Assembly: GCF_000005505.3 (NCBI RefSeq)
Contig: NC_016132.3
Span: 33,804,914-33,868,913 of the forward strand
Length of the DNA: 64,000 nucleotides
From: Brachypodium distachyon
Taxonomy: Eukaryota; Streptophyta; Magnoliopsida; Poales; Poaceae
Direction: 5' to 3'
The notes under the pieces are model-generated. The model saw only the letters and a list, made by a program, of their open reading frames with translations, had not been told where the DNA came from and searched no databases. Below are positions 32,524 to 44,292 of the stretch, one piece after another. The translations under genes and the position numbers were made by a program. Within the stretch, counting starts at the first letter, position 1. Each line of letters begins with the position of its first letter.

Positions 32524-33022
32524 ATTTCAACTGAGGGCTTAATTATACATTGCCCATGACCAATATAATCGTGCCTCTATGTCAGTACAATTTGCTCACC
32601 GTTTCTGATCCCACAAAATGCTACAGATGTTCCATCAGTTTACAAGCCGAGAGAACTTCAGAAGTTCCTCAGGTTTCAGTTGACAGTTTAAGCCACACAA
32701 GCTTCAATATAACACCTTTTCTGTTCTTAATTAAATGCTGAACTTACCAATCAGCATACAGGCTTCCATGTCGCTCCCAAGTCTCAGCTCAGCGAGGGTG
32801 TAAGTAGTTTCAGGCAGGGACATTATCCGCGAAAATTTCAGGCAGAAACATGAAAGCATTCAGAAGAAGAAATGACGTGTCCAGGCACAAACAAGTCGGC
32901 TCTCGTCAAAAGCCACAAATTGCAGCCACATTATTGTTTATGCGACACAGAAACAAAAAACAATACTGGTAATGAACTTAAATGCATGGGAATTTCCTTT
33001 CATCTCATGGCACGGACGTCCT
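32524..33022. other. Intergenic, 3' flank of the subtilase
   Basis: No gene seen. The part nearest 33022 should hold the subtilase 3' UTR. Confidence 0.45.
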
Positions 33023-35258
33023 TCATGTTGACGGCGGAAGAGGAGGAGGGCCGTAGACGGCGACGATCGGGCTCCGGACGACGTGCTTCTGCGACACCCA
33101 GCTCAAGCTCGTCTCCAAGGAAAGTTGATCTTCGTGCTCGCTGTGGCCACTAACTGATACGCTGAAGGTCTTCTTCTCTCCAACATTGGAGAACACAAGT
33201 GTCTTCGGAAAGACACGCACGGCCAGCGACTTGTGAGCATCTATCTTCGCCGTGTATGTCGAGCGCGCTGGCCCGACATTCGTCACCGTCCGGTTCACGG
33301 TGAACGATGATGTTGGTGTCAGTGGCACGGTTATCGCCGGATAGTTGAGTTGTAGGTCAGTGACTTTGGGCAACGACCTGCAAGGCAAGCTCGAGTTACC
33401 CACGATGGGTGCCAGGTGGGTATTGCCGACAAGCCAGCATAGGTAGCCGGCGTACTCAGTGGCATGTATGTCATACACCAGGCCGGGGTCCGCAGCTCTC
33501 ACGGGGTTCACGTGGCCGGCGCCTACTGCGAACACGCTGGCTTGTCTGTGCTTCTCGTCCAAGATGGGGCCACCGGTGCTGTTTACACATTTGCCGTCGT
33601 CATGATGGCGGACTTGATGGCAGCCGGTGACCACCCCGGATGCACGCTCTTGATGAGCGCCGCAACGCCACTGACATGCGGCGTCGACATGGATGTGCCG
33701 GATAAGAAATTGAAAGGCCCTGACCCGGAGCGCGTCTTTGGCGGCCATGCGGCGAGGATGTTCAGCCCCGGTGCCAATATGTCCGGCTTGAGCACGCCGG
33801 GGTCGACAAGGTTTGGCCCTCTGGAAGAAAACGACGCCACGACGGGGGCTGGGCAGACGCCCAGAACTGTGCTCTTGTACCTGAGAGCGGCCGTAGCGTT
33901 TCTCGTGGATCTCGCATACTCTGTGAGGACGGCACCGTCGGCCTCGGTAATCTGCACCACGCTGGAGTTGTAGTCAGAATAGTGGCGTAGCCGGTGAATC
34001 TGTCGTTGAATAGGACCACACCGGCCGCGCCGGCGTCCATTATGCCTTGGATCTTGGACTTGCGAGTCGCTGAGAGTGCGAACTCACAGAGCACGATCTT
34101 CCCGACAACACTATCACCATCGTAACTGCATCGCCGCTGTTCTTCGGAGTAGAGCAGAGGGTATGGCTTTGGGCTTGGTTTTAGCATCTGGTTAAGCGCT
34201 TGTCCATCGATGCTCTTGCCGTTGCCGAGATGAATGGCGGCATCAAAGCTCCGGTCCACGGAGCTGGCGCCGACGGTGAGCAACCACGGCGCGGCGTTGT
34301 TGACCGTGGACAGATGGGGGCCATGGTTGCCTGCCGAGCACACCACGATGATGCCCTTGGATATCGCATTGAACGCGCCCATGGCAATGGGGTCTAGGTC
34401 GAACCTGGCACTTATGTCGCTGCCGAGGGAGAGGGAAAGAACGTCCACGCCGTCCTTGATGGCCTTCTCCAGGCCGGCTAGAACGGTTGATATGGTACAG
34501 CCATGACGATCGCAGACCTTGTACATGGCTATGTGGGCACCGGGAGCAATTCCGGCTGCCGTTCCCGCACCAACGCCAAGGTCCGATGCGCCGGCTACGA
34601 AGTTCCCGGCGGCCGTGGACGAGGTGTGCGTTCCATGACCTTCGTCGTCACCAGGTTTGTCTCCGACAAATGAAACGGCACCGATGAGTTTGTTGTTGCA
34701 CCGATCCGCCTTGCACGAGCCTTTCCACCTCGCCGGAGGCGGCGGGATGCCGTGATCATCGAAGGAAGGGTGCTTTGCGTAGATGCCGGTGTCGAGTAGC
34801 CCGATAATGACTCCCTTCCCGTAGCGAGCATGGCTCCAGAACCCGGTACTGCCGGTCCTCAGCCCGAGGAACTCAGGCGTGTGCGTGGTCATGGGCTGCA
34901 ACAGCCGGTCCGGGAACGCGCGCACGAACCCTGGCTTCTTGGCCACCACGTCGAGCTCGGCATCGGTGAGCCTCGCGGCGAATCCGCTGAACGCCTCGGT
35001 GTAGGAGTGGAGGAGACATGGCTTGCCCGAGTCGTCAGTGCACGGGCTCGGCAAGAAAGACTCGTGCCATTGGCGATGTTCGTATGGGCTGACCAAGCGC
35101 GGTGGCTCGACGAGCACAATGTAAGTGCGGCCAGCGGAGGTCTTTGTGCCATCTTTTTGTTCCACTGGAGTTGCTGGATTGATATAGCAGAGTGTGGGTG
35201 TAAGAGTGAGGGTGGACATCAAGAGAAACGGTAGCAAGATGCTGGTAAACGACGCCAT
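33023..35258 (-). pseudogene. Secreted subtilisin-like serine protease (SBT), two frameshifts
   Basis: Single-exon gene on the minus strand. Allowing for two missing bases it would encode about 745 residues, normal for plant subtilases. The ATG at 35258 opens a signal peptide (TSILLPFLLMSTLTLTPTLC). Then come an I9 propeptide (to about residue 115) and the S8 domain: catalytic Asp in LLDTGI (about 156), His in GHGTHTSS (about 208), oxyanion Asn in SAGNHG (about 311), Ser in [11 protein letters not shown] (about 524). A PA domain sits between and an fn3-like domain follows (TVTNVGPARSTY). All catalytic residues survive. One base is missing near 33976-33980 and another near 33588-33592; either shift would remove the Ser or the C-terminal domain. 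Such enzymes act in the cell wall or apoplast. It is either a young pseudogene or an intact gene with two assembly errors. Confidence 0.85.
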
Positions 35259-35312
35259 CGACAACCGATCTGGAGAAGCCGTATTGAACTATCGATCATC
35301 GTCCGATATTTG

Positions 35313-35321
35313 TAATTTATA
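35313..35321 (-). promoter_or_regulatory. TATA box of the subtilase gene
   Basis: On the minus strand TATAAATTA lies about 55 bp upstream of the ATG at 35258. The leader would be short, about 25 nt. Confidence 0.6.
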
Positions 35322-35369
35322 GACCACGTAGAAGGATGATCAATGAGCTGCAACATAATTTTGGAAAAA

Positions 35370-35483
35370 TTTAATCACTTGATTATCATGATCCAGCAGG
35401 ATAACTTTGTGCCAGATCTGGCAAAAGTCAATTACTTGATTATCATGATCCAACGGAATAACTTTGTGCCAAATCTGGATGAT
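35370..35483. repeat. 57-bp tandem duplication upstream of the subtilase
   Basis: Two adjacent units share ACTTGATTATCATGATCCA and ATAACTTTGTGCCA..ATCTGG, starting at about 35377 and 35434. They lie 110-220 bp upstream of the subtilase ATG, in the proximal promoter, so the duplication doubles any binding sites in the unit. No known motif was assigned. Confidence 0.75.
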
Positions 35484-36207
35484 CTAGTAGAGCGGTCTGG
35501 CCATGAATGTGGGTAATGTATCTGCCCATGTTTGTGAGTACAGGATCTGGAATAACATAGACACGATCGTTTAGTAATCTTCAAAAATATACATGTCATT
35601 GATTAAATGCAATTAATATCATCAAAATTGGAAGGCAAATAAGGTTTTAAATTGCTCTGGTAAAAGCCTGTAGCTCAAGAGGGGTTGGCATACAAACCGA
35701 AACCGAATAGACCTAAGATCGATCAAACACTTGGGTAGAAAATTTATGCACCGCAATTTATTCTATTAGTAGACAGAATTCACAAAGACCGAAAGACTAA
35801 ATACACCGAATTTGTGGACAGCGGCTCATTCTTCCGGCCCAATCGAGACGAGATACCTTTTCAGAGGCCAAAAATAACGGCGCTCGAGGCCACCCCTACT
35901 TTTCGGGGCTAAATTGCCGGCCTGGTTTTCTTCCCTAATCCCCACTTCCACCCCGATTGATTGGCTGGATCTTGCACAAAATAATGCATTATTATGTCGA
36001 GCTGCTTATATAGTATTGCTAACAATTTGATAACCGTTCCGATAAACAGGGGAAATGCTGCCACGATTTGTAATAAATCATGTTAAGTTTTGGAGTTATC
36101 ACCGGCATGTGTAAAATTCGGTCATGACCAAAGGTCTTTTCCAAGCCCGGGCACACGACAAGTTTAAATACATGATTATAGTCTACAGAGCACAATAACG
36201 AATATTT
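35484..36207. other. Intergenic, no gene seen
   Basis: No domain or transposon terminus supported between the subtilase promoter and element B. Confidence 0.45.
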
Positions 36208-36212
36208 AAATA

Positions 36213-37047
36213 TGTTGTAGTAAAATAAAATCATTATATGAGCCGGACTGTAAATCCTACGTGACGATAACTAAGTTAACACTTTCTAATGTGAGTCAAG
36301 GCGCCAACGTGTCGTGTTCAATCCTGCATGGTAAAGAAGACAACTCAACAAGTCAAACTTCTAATGCCATGGTCAAAAGAAGAAATGAGGTTGAGTAGGA
36401 TGCAAGAAAGGTGTGGGAGGCTACCCTTGGATGGACCAACCCCTACTTTTCTCACTTGGTGCACACAAAAGATATGGACCAAGGAGTTACTTTTACCATT
36501 TTGTTCCTAATTTTCTCTCTCCCTTAAGCGTAGCCACGGTTTTTTGTCATGGACCACTAGGCTATAAATACCCCCACATGAGGCATGTACCATTCACTCT
36601 CAACTTGAATAAACTCAAGTGGAGAGGGTTAGAGAGCTCTTTGAGAGCAGCTCTAGTTTCGGGATTTTGAGAAGCCTCGTTCGGCCCGAGCCCGAAGGAG
36701 AGTGAATCGGGTTAGAGTCCTAAGGGTATCTCGACCTCGCTACTTAGGAAGCCTCATTCGGCCCAAGTACGAGGCGGCCCCTTTCGATCTCTCGCTAAGT
36801 GATTCGGGGAGTCTCGATCGACCCGAAACACTTTGTCTAACGATTTCCTCAAAATTTCTCCTAACATAGGACTAGGTCACATCCGCAGGATCGACCGAAC
36901 CTATTCAAAAAATATCGACGTGTCAACTTGTCCAAGTGTACGACGACCTTCGCTATAAGGCCGGCGTACAGACCCTACTCTTATACTTGCACTTGCGCCA
37001 TCGAGTATTGGTACCCCTTACTCTAATTGTTGTCGATAACAACAACA
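36213..37047 (+). repeat. 5' LTR of element B
   Basis: 835 bp. TATAAATA at 36564-36571 is a good LTR promoter TATA box. It is about 54 bp longer than the 3' LTR, mainly around 36330-36420. Confidence 0.92.
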
Positions 37048-37048
37048 G

Positions 37049-37066
37049 TGGAGCCGACCGTGGGGA
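37049..37066 (+). other. Primer-binding site of element B
   Basis: TGGAGCCGACCGTGGGGA starts two bases after the LTR. It aligns with the TGG-GCCG-GGGGA pattern of plant Gypsy primer sites; the tRNA was not identified. Confidence 0.6.
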
Positions 37067-37090
37067 ACCCTCGCCGCAATTGAAGATTTA

Positions 37091-38754
37091 ATGGCCCCGA
37101 CGAAGCCTACTTCATCGGGTGACCAACTTGCCGCGAAGTCTACACGGTTGCAAACGAAGAAAGCAAACACCTCAGGGGCTCCCGAGGAAGAAGAAATCCT
37201 CACCAATCCGAACGTCGCCGCAAGCATGGTCGCCACGAAGGAAGTCGTGGTCGCACCTCCGCTCCCGGTCGTCCCTGAAGGAACCAAGGTGCTCGAACCA
37301 TCGTAGGTGGTCCATCGACACTCACCGGCGTAGTGGCAAGGATCGGCGACCTACCTACAGTTGCCGCCCCCGCAGGGGATACGGAACTCGGCATGCCTCG
37401 CTCGATGGGCTTCGCGCCACCTTCCCTACAACCTGTAGTGACCTTGCCCTCGGAACCTACGAGAGGAAACAATGTGGCGGCAGGAGGATCCGCGCCAGAA
37501 AACCAAGGAGTCCCGGCTTACGACCCCTCAAACCCGGGACTACCTCCGTTGGCGCTCTCCAACTCGCTCTCCTTATTAGGGGCTTCCGCCGCAAGGCGCT
37601 CTCCAAGTCGCGCACGCTCAACACCAACCTCGCTTTGCGAGCGCCCCGCAAGCGCCCCTTGCTCCCCCCGTCAGGGTCGAGCAAGGTGGCAACCAAGTAC
37701 CGCCTCAAGCTCTGCCTTGCAGGGAACGAGACCCCAGCGTGCATGGGAACGAGCAAGTGGCGGAGTGCGGAGCCCGTGCCAGCGGCGAAAGAAATTCCCG
37801 TCGACGCTCCGAGCCCCCAAGAAAACACCGAGATCGTTCTCCAAGCGACCCTTCTAGCAGCGAAAGCGACTCCGACAAGAGAGGACCTCGCCATCGAAGG
37901 AACCGAAAGGACCGGCTAACTTGTAACCTGCTCACGTGGGAGATTCAAGACGCGCCTTTTCCGCCCAGGTTCAAGCCACCTACGATACGGCCGTACGACG
38001 GGGAGTCGAATCCTCTTCAGTTCCTGGATGTCTACTCCACCCCCATACGGGCCGCCGGGGGAGGTCCCGTCGAGATGTGCAACCTTTTTCCGCTCGCGCT
38101 CACCGGGATGGCGCAAACTTGGTTTTATAACCTGTGGAAGAACTCCGTGCACTCGTGGGAGCGCCTCCAAGAGGTCTTCATCGCCAACTTTCAGGTACAT
38201 TTCAAAGAACCCGTGCAAGCTCACGAGCTATACGCCGTGAAACAAAAGACGGGGGAATCCCTCTGAAGCTTCTTCCATCGCTTTGCGAAGGTACGAAACC
38301 AAATCGCCAACCCACCGTCGACCACCGTGATCGACGATGCATGCAAGGCCTTCTCCAAGGAGAAGTGAATTGGGCCCTAAGTCGCAACCCTCCAAAGACG
38401 GCTGAGGAGCTCTATCGAATCTTGCAAAAATACGTCCGGGGCGAAGACGGGGACATTGCCAAAAAGAACGCGCCGCGCGCCACTCCCGAACGAACTCCCT
38501 CATCCGACAAACCCCCTGCGCCTGCTTCATCCTCCAAGAAGAAGAGGAGGTGGGGGATAAAGGCCCCCGGAGACCAAGCCCGGAAGATCTTCGCCATCGA
38601 AGGACAAGCATCGTCCCAAAAGACTTGGCAACCCAAGAAGCCACCTCGCCCCACCGAGGGAGGAACCGGAAGATGCCTCATCCACAACTCGGCAAGCCAC
38701 AGCTCCGAGGAGTGCAACACTCTCATCGCAGCTTGTGAAGAGTTCCAGGAATGA
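37091..38754 (+). pseudogene. gag of element B, frameshifted
   Basis: An ATG at 37091 opens a Lys/Pro-rich leader that runs to a stop at 37306. The reading continues in other frames through a Ser/Arg-rich stretch (near 37800-37910, RDRSPSDPSSSESDSD). The capsid core follows at about 37920-38266, with FKPPTIRPYDGESNPLQF, CNLFPLALTGMAQTWF and SWERLQEVFIANF blocks matching Retrotrans_gag. A TGA at 38264 stops the frame, and the rest of gag (38267-38754) is in other frames. Gag forms the particle that packages element RNA. The lesions mean this copy cannot make intact gag. Confidence 0.78.
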
Positions 38755-39049
38755 ATGCAAGCCCGGCGCAAGGATGAGAAGACAGCCGAGGCTCCACGCC
38801 CCGCCAACGTCCTTGTCGCTGACCCGGCACCTAAGGAGGACAACCTCCCGTTTCAGGAACCCGCGTCTCACGTCGGAGTGATACTCGGGGGCTCCGCCAC
38901 AGGCCGGGGATCGAAGCGGCAACGCAAGGAGTATGCTCGCGAAGGTAACGTCGTGGGAACCTTCACCCCAACACCGCCACCAAAGTGGGTGAGCGTGCCA
39001 ATTGCCTTCACCGAAGAAGACGCAAGGGGATACGCTTCCCACATGACGA

Positions 39050-39660
39050 CGCCCTCTTCATGACGGCGATCATCGCCAATGTGAGCTCAAGAAGATTCTT
39101 TTGGATGGCGGAAGCTCCGCCGACATCCTATATCTGAGCACGTTGAAGAAGCTGATGGAACCGCAAGGGGGATACAAGAACGGCTCATTGCAGCCATCCC
39201 TTTATCCTCTCACCGGCTTCGTGCCAGGGAAATCCATTCAACCGCGCGGACAAATTGAGCTCCCCATGACCTTTGGAGACGCCACGAATCATCGAACCGA
39301 GCTCGTGCGCTTCGACGTGGTGGATATGGAGGCCTCCTTTAACGCCATCCTCGGGAGGACAACGCTAAACCGTCTCTGCGCCTCCATCCACCACAACTTC
39401 TTGTGCATGAAGATCCCGGGCCCAAAGGGCGTGATAACGGTCCGCGGCGAGCAATCTTTTGATAGGAAGACGCTCTACCGCCATCAGACCAAGTGCGGCG
39501 AGAAGGGAGAATCATCCAAGAGTATCAACATGCTTTCGAACGCGGGAGCATCCGAAACTGATCACCCGGAGCGTTACATCCCTAAGCCATATCACCCGGA
39601 GCGTTACATCCGAAACTGATCACCCGAAGGAGAACTCAAGGAAGTACACGTCTCACAAGA
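39050..39660 (+). pseudogene. Aspartic protease domain of element B
   Basis: An open frame of about 170 residues contains the retropepsin-like active site LDGGSSADILYLSTL and a downstream FNAILGRTTLNRLCA block. Together they form the single-domain aspartic protease of Gypsy polyproteins. A 21-bp duplication (ATCACCCGGAGCGTTACATCC) occurs near 39563 and 39593, near the frame end at 39619. It is frameshifted relative to gag and RT. Confidence 0.78.
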
Positions 39661-39796
39661 TGACGCCACGCGCACGGTGAAGATTGGAGCCAACCTCCCG
39701 AGTAAACTCGAGGAAGAACTCGTAGACCTACTTCAAAAAAATTCCGATCTCTTCGCTTGGTAACCTTCCGACATAGGAGGAGTCCCGCGCGACGTC

Positions 39797-40579
39797 ATGG
39801 AGCATCGCCTCGCCATGAGGCCCGACAAAGCTCCCATGAAGCAAAAGCTTCGGAAGCTCTCCACAGAGCGAAGCGAAGTCATCAAGCAAGAAATCGCCAA
39901 ACTCTCCGACGCCGGGCTCATCCGAGAAGTTTGGCACCCCGAATGGTTAGCCAATCCGGTCTTGGTAAAAAAAACCAACTGCAAGTGGCGAATGTGTGTC
40001 GACTTTACCGACTTGAACAAGGCGTGCCCCAAGGCTGACTACCCGCTCACGGCGGGATGCGAAAGGTTGAGCTTCTTGGACGCCTATTCAGGATATCACC
40101 AAGTCCACATGGCAAAGGAAGACGAGAAAAAGACCAGCTTCATCACTCCCATCGGCACCTTCTGCTATCGCAGAATGCCTTTTGGTTTGAGGAACGCCGG
40201 CGCAACTTTCCAACGTCTCGTCAGCCTCATCCTCAAAGAACAATTGGGGAGAAATGCCGAAGTCTACGTTGACGACGTCGTCATCAAAAGTCAAATTGCG
40301 AAGACCCACCCTAAGGACCTGCAAGAAACCTTCTACAAGCAAAGCGCCGCACACTTTTACAACACAAGGGTGCGAGAACGAGCCTTCTCCCACGAAAATC
40401 TCGTGCTAAAAAAGAACGTCAACCCAAAACTCCAGCGCAAACTTGACCCTAAATGGGAAGGACCATACCGCATCGCCGCAGTATTGGGAAATGGTGCATA
40501 CCACCTCGAGAATACGGAAGGGCAAAACCTTGTCCATGCCTGGAACGGCGACAAACTCCGGCGTTTCTACGCCTTATGA
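39797..40579 (+). pseudogene. Reverse transcriptase of element B fused to the polyprotein C-terminus; RNase H and integrase deleted
   Basis: 260-residue open frame. Residues 1-175 are reverse transcriptase, with PVLVKKTNCKWRMCVDFTDL, LDAYSGYHQVHM, MPFGLRNAGATFQR and the catalytic YVDD (AEVYVDDVVIKS). At about 40325 the sequence passes, in frame, from the RT (HPKDLQETF) to the tail of the integrase region (LVLKKNVNPKLQRKLDPKW, then GPYRIAAVL..LRRFYAL). The RT thumb, RNase H and integrase core, which normally span over 2 kb, are absent. The catalytic aspartates remain, but without RNase H and integrase the element could not complete its cycle alone. Confidence 0.86.
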
Positions 40580-41629
40580 GGAACTTCAAGGGCAATTCTT
40601 GCCGCTCCCAAAAGGAGACTATCAGCGCCCAACCGGCCTTTTCCCTACGAAACTTCGAGGGTTCGTAAGCGCCAACGAGGGCATGTCTACATAAGGCTTG
40701 TAAGTGCCCATCGGGCCATACCTTAAGACAAGAAAGCAAGGATCAATAAAACAAGTCCTTGAGAAAAAATTAAGAGTGACACGAGACACTCACACGACTC
40801 ATCATCGTAAAAGAGCCGCTACCCCTGTGCCGCTCACCGAGGAATGCGGAAAGGCCTCTGTTGGCCCGAGCATCCACTAAAAATGTCCACGAACATAGGT
40901 CGCTACTAGCGACTCGTTCCTTGGTGGATCCTAGCATGCCTCTAGGCCATCCACCAAGTAGAACTAGGTCCCTCGAGGGCCGGAAGCTCCTTAAAACGCA
41001 TTTAAGGGGAACCGTAAATAAGCGAGTTATGCATTAGCTTACTTACCTCGGAGAACCATGCTACCCGTATGCGAGACGTCACGCACGGGCATGCATGATA
41101 TTAACCGGGTTAAGGCTCCATAATAATCGCGGGAAAGCATAGCTTCCTGAAGTCCGAAGAGGAAAAATTCCGCATGAAATTTTCCGAACGACAGGTCGAA
41201 ATGTCCGGATCACTACCGGCATATCGATAGCGACCCTCACAAGGGTACTAGGATCCATGGCTCGTAACCATGACCAAAGGCGCCGAAGCCGAGTCGTATC
41301 CCAATGGCGACATCAATTGATAACACAAAAGTGTAATCATAGCGAACAATCGCGTGCCGTATAAAGTACTTCACAAGAAGGAAATATAGTATTCCACGAA
41401 ACACATGGTGAGCCAAGTTAACATTTTCGATAATGTCAATTACATGGTGAAACATGAGAAATGCATGCTGAGCTACGTTAACATTTCTGATAATGTTGAC
41501 TACATAGTGAAGCATGAAACACAACAAAAAAGGTACATTACAACCTCTACGACCAAAAGCCTAAACATGCTAGCCATGAGGCTAAGTCAAGTGGAGATAT
41601 GCAACATCGCATAAGTAAGCAGCTAAGGT
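40580..41629. other. Non-coding internal region of element B
   Basis: No supported coding sequence. A diverged short repeat of about 60 bp (AACATTTCGATAATGT / AACATTTCTGATAATGT) lies at 41405-41520. This stretch links the truncated polyprotein to the antisense gene. Confidence 0.5.
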
Positions 41630-44292
41630 GCATCACCACCTCCGAGGGCGACGAGGCTCACACCTCACCGTCACCCTCCTGAAGAGCGGGCTCAAGGCAA
41701 CGCATGAAGCGTCGAGCCTGAGCGCGAAGAGGAGCACCCTGGTCCGCCAGAAATTTCTTCGCCCCATGAGACATCTCACCCTCAAGTCCGCTCATCCCGG
41801 CACCGCCGTCCAGGACTGTCGCAACCGCCGACGAAACAAGTCGAGCACCCGTACTCAGGAGGCACTTCTTCACGGTAGGCTCAATGAGCTCCACCTAGGA
41901 AGTAAGCACCCTGCTCGCCTCATCCACCGTACGACACGGAGAAAGGTCCGGCTGGAAAACGCTCCTTAAGCAAATCATCGTCTCCCGAATCTCGGTGGCC
42001 TGAGCAAGTAAAAGCGAGACCACCTCGGGACAACGATCCGGAGGAGGGCGAGCACGAGGAGCAAGCATCGGGCCATCACCCGCTGCCGCCAACTCCAACT
42101 TGAGGGAAGCAGCCTCCGCTCGAGCGTGCTTCCTATCAAGGCTGGCCACCACCAGGTCCTCCTCAACTCGACGGGTCCTCGCGATCTCATCCTTATGACG
42201 CTCCTCAGCAAGCAGAGCCCTGGTCTCCATGGCCACGAGCTCCGCCGAAACCCTCTCCGAAGCCAACTCGCTCAAGCCAAGGGTGGACTTGGGCATCCAC
42301 GTCCAAAGCGGCGGAAAGCGCCCCCACCTGAGTCTTGAGGGCAGGAAGGGCACCACGGCCTTGACCAAACCCCTCACCTACGGAGAAGACGGTGTTAGCC
42401 CAAAAACAAACCCGAAGGACCAGGGAAGACATGTTACGGATGCTCACCAGCTCCAGTGTCACGAGAGGGTCTCCCGCTCCATCCTCGGTCGTCGGAAGTA
42501 CTCCGTCCCCCGCTCAAGTCGGGGGCTCGCCCTCGGGAACCTCGGGAGCCGCGACCCTCGCACCTGAAAGCAAATCAAGGAAATCATGTCAGAATCTTCA
42601 AAGAAGAGCGACACAACCAACAAAAAGGGCACTCACCCGAGGTAGGAGCATCCTCCTCGGGACGCTCGCCATCGATGGAGAACACCTAGACTCCCGCACC
42701 GCTAGCTCCGGTCGACAACTCCACCACCGAATCGCTCCGAAGCCGAAGCCCCGTCTCACGAATGAAAGCCTCAACCTCGTGGCGCGAAGGAGGAAGCCCT
42801 TGCTCAAGTCCAATCTTCCCCATCATGTGCAGGTCCAAAGTCTCTCTCAGGGGGGACCTCGACTCACCCACGACAGGATCCGCCGAATCCACCGAGGCGT
42901 AGTCGTAAGAAGGAGAAGGAGTCGGGGGAGCCTTCCTCTTGCATCCACTAAACGGACGAGGTATCTTGGAGACCGACGCAACGGGCACCGCTAGGCCCAA
43001 CACCGACGTTCCCGCCTTCACCTTCCCGCAAGTGTCCCGTAGCTTGGACCCTACCGCCAGCATCGATGATGTCGCCAAGCGGGAGTAGCAATCGCCAACT
43101 CGACAAAGCCGCCCGAACTTGGCATCCTGTCGCATCGGCACCATCTTCCCAAAGAACTTCGCAATGATGTTGTGACATCCCCCGCCGCTGATCTTGGTCT
43201 CGTAGCCACGGTGCTTCGGCCCGCCGTATGGACCTATCAGCTACGCAGCCCACAGCGCCGCCCTCTCCTCAGAAAACTTCGCTGAAAAGAGACAAGCCAA
43301 AGTTGTTAAGTACCATCGCAAGGGAAAAACAATTAAGGCCCAAAGGGAAAAAGGGAGCAGTACTCACGTGTGGTGACGGACTGCGGAGGACAGAAAGACC
43401 AAGGAATCCCAAGCTCAGACCTCGGGCGGCTCCTCATCATGAAGCGCCCGCCATCACCATCTCCTCCATAACGTCACGAAAGCTCCTCTCGGCGGACACC
43501 TCCTTGATCTTGGTCACCTTCCAAAGGTCGGTCGACCGAGACTCGCCGGGGTGAGGCACCTCCTTGAGGCCTCCAGCCCCCGAATGTCGAGGAAGATCAC
43601 CCATGTGTCAAAGACGTGTCCTCGAAGCCCGAAGGAAAAACTACTGGGACTCCCACTTCTCAATCAACTTCACCGTGCTCCTCCCGGGCATGAGCAGAAA
43701 GTCGTCTCCAAAGCCGGAACGAAGCCTCAAGTTCACCGAACCAAAGGCGCTCAGAGTAAAGCCGTCAGGAGTGAGCGACTCCCTCACCTCCACGGTGAAG
43801 TAGAACAGCAGCAACCTCATCGAAGGCTAATCGTGAAGCACCGTCTCGCACAGCCAGCGAAACATGTTCAACCTCATGATCACCGAAGGTGAAGCTGAGC
43901 CAACTCGATGCCGTACATCTCCAGGAACTCCAGCAGGAAGGGGTGGACGGGCACACACAAGCCGGCATGGAACCAAACCGAAAACACCACGATGCACCCT
44001 AGGCGCCGCCTGTGGTCAAGCCTGAACTCCTCACCATTGGGCAAGATACGATCCCCCTTGGGGAAGTATCCAGCCTCCTCCAGCTGACAAGATCCTCGGG
44101 ACTCGTCGAAGACGGGAGAAGGTAGTCGTGAGCCCAACCGCCCTCCATCGGAACCATCGGGACCACCGGAGGATCCCCACGCGGATGAAAGCCGACCTTC
44201 TTCTTCCTCGACGGTCGATTCGCCGCACGCTCCGCCGCGAAGCCCTTGGAAGGCCCCCTCTTAGTCGCACACTCGGCATCGGGTCCCGCCAT
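41630..44292 (-). pseudogene. Antisense accessory gene of element B, multi-exon, decayed
   Basis: Opposite to the element. The ATG at 44292 follows a CTTGTAG acceptor. Exon 1 encodes MAGPDAECATKRG and a basic KKKVGFHPRGD stretch; the next frame holds the PF04195-like block GLCVPVHPFLLEFLEMYGIE (about 43950). Further pieces lie at about 43400-43890 (stop-interrupted), 43144-42686 (basic, proline-rich, RPFSGCKRKAPPTP) and 42377-41658, which is a coiled coil (ERHKDEIARTRRVEEDLVVA) followed by a helical tail. Splice-like edges (CCGTAG acceptor near 42376) separate the blocks. The order (N-terminal domain, basic linker, coiled coil, helical C-terminus) mirrors gene A1. Several frameshifts and stops are present. 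Function unknown. Confidence 0.6.
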
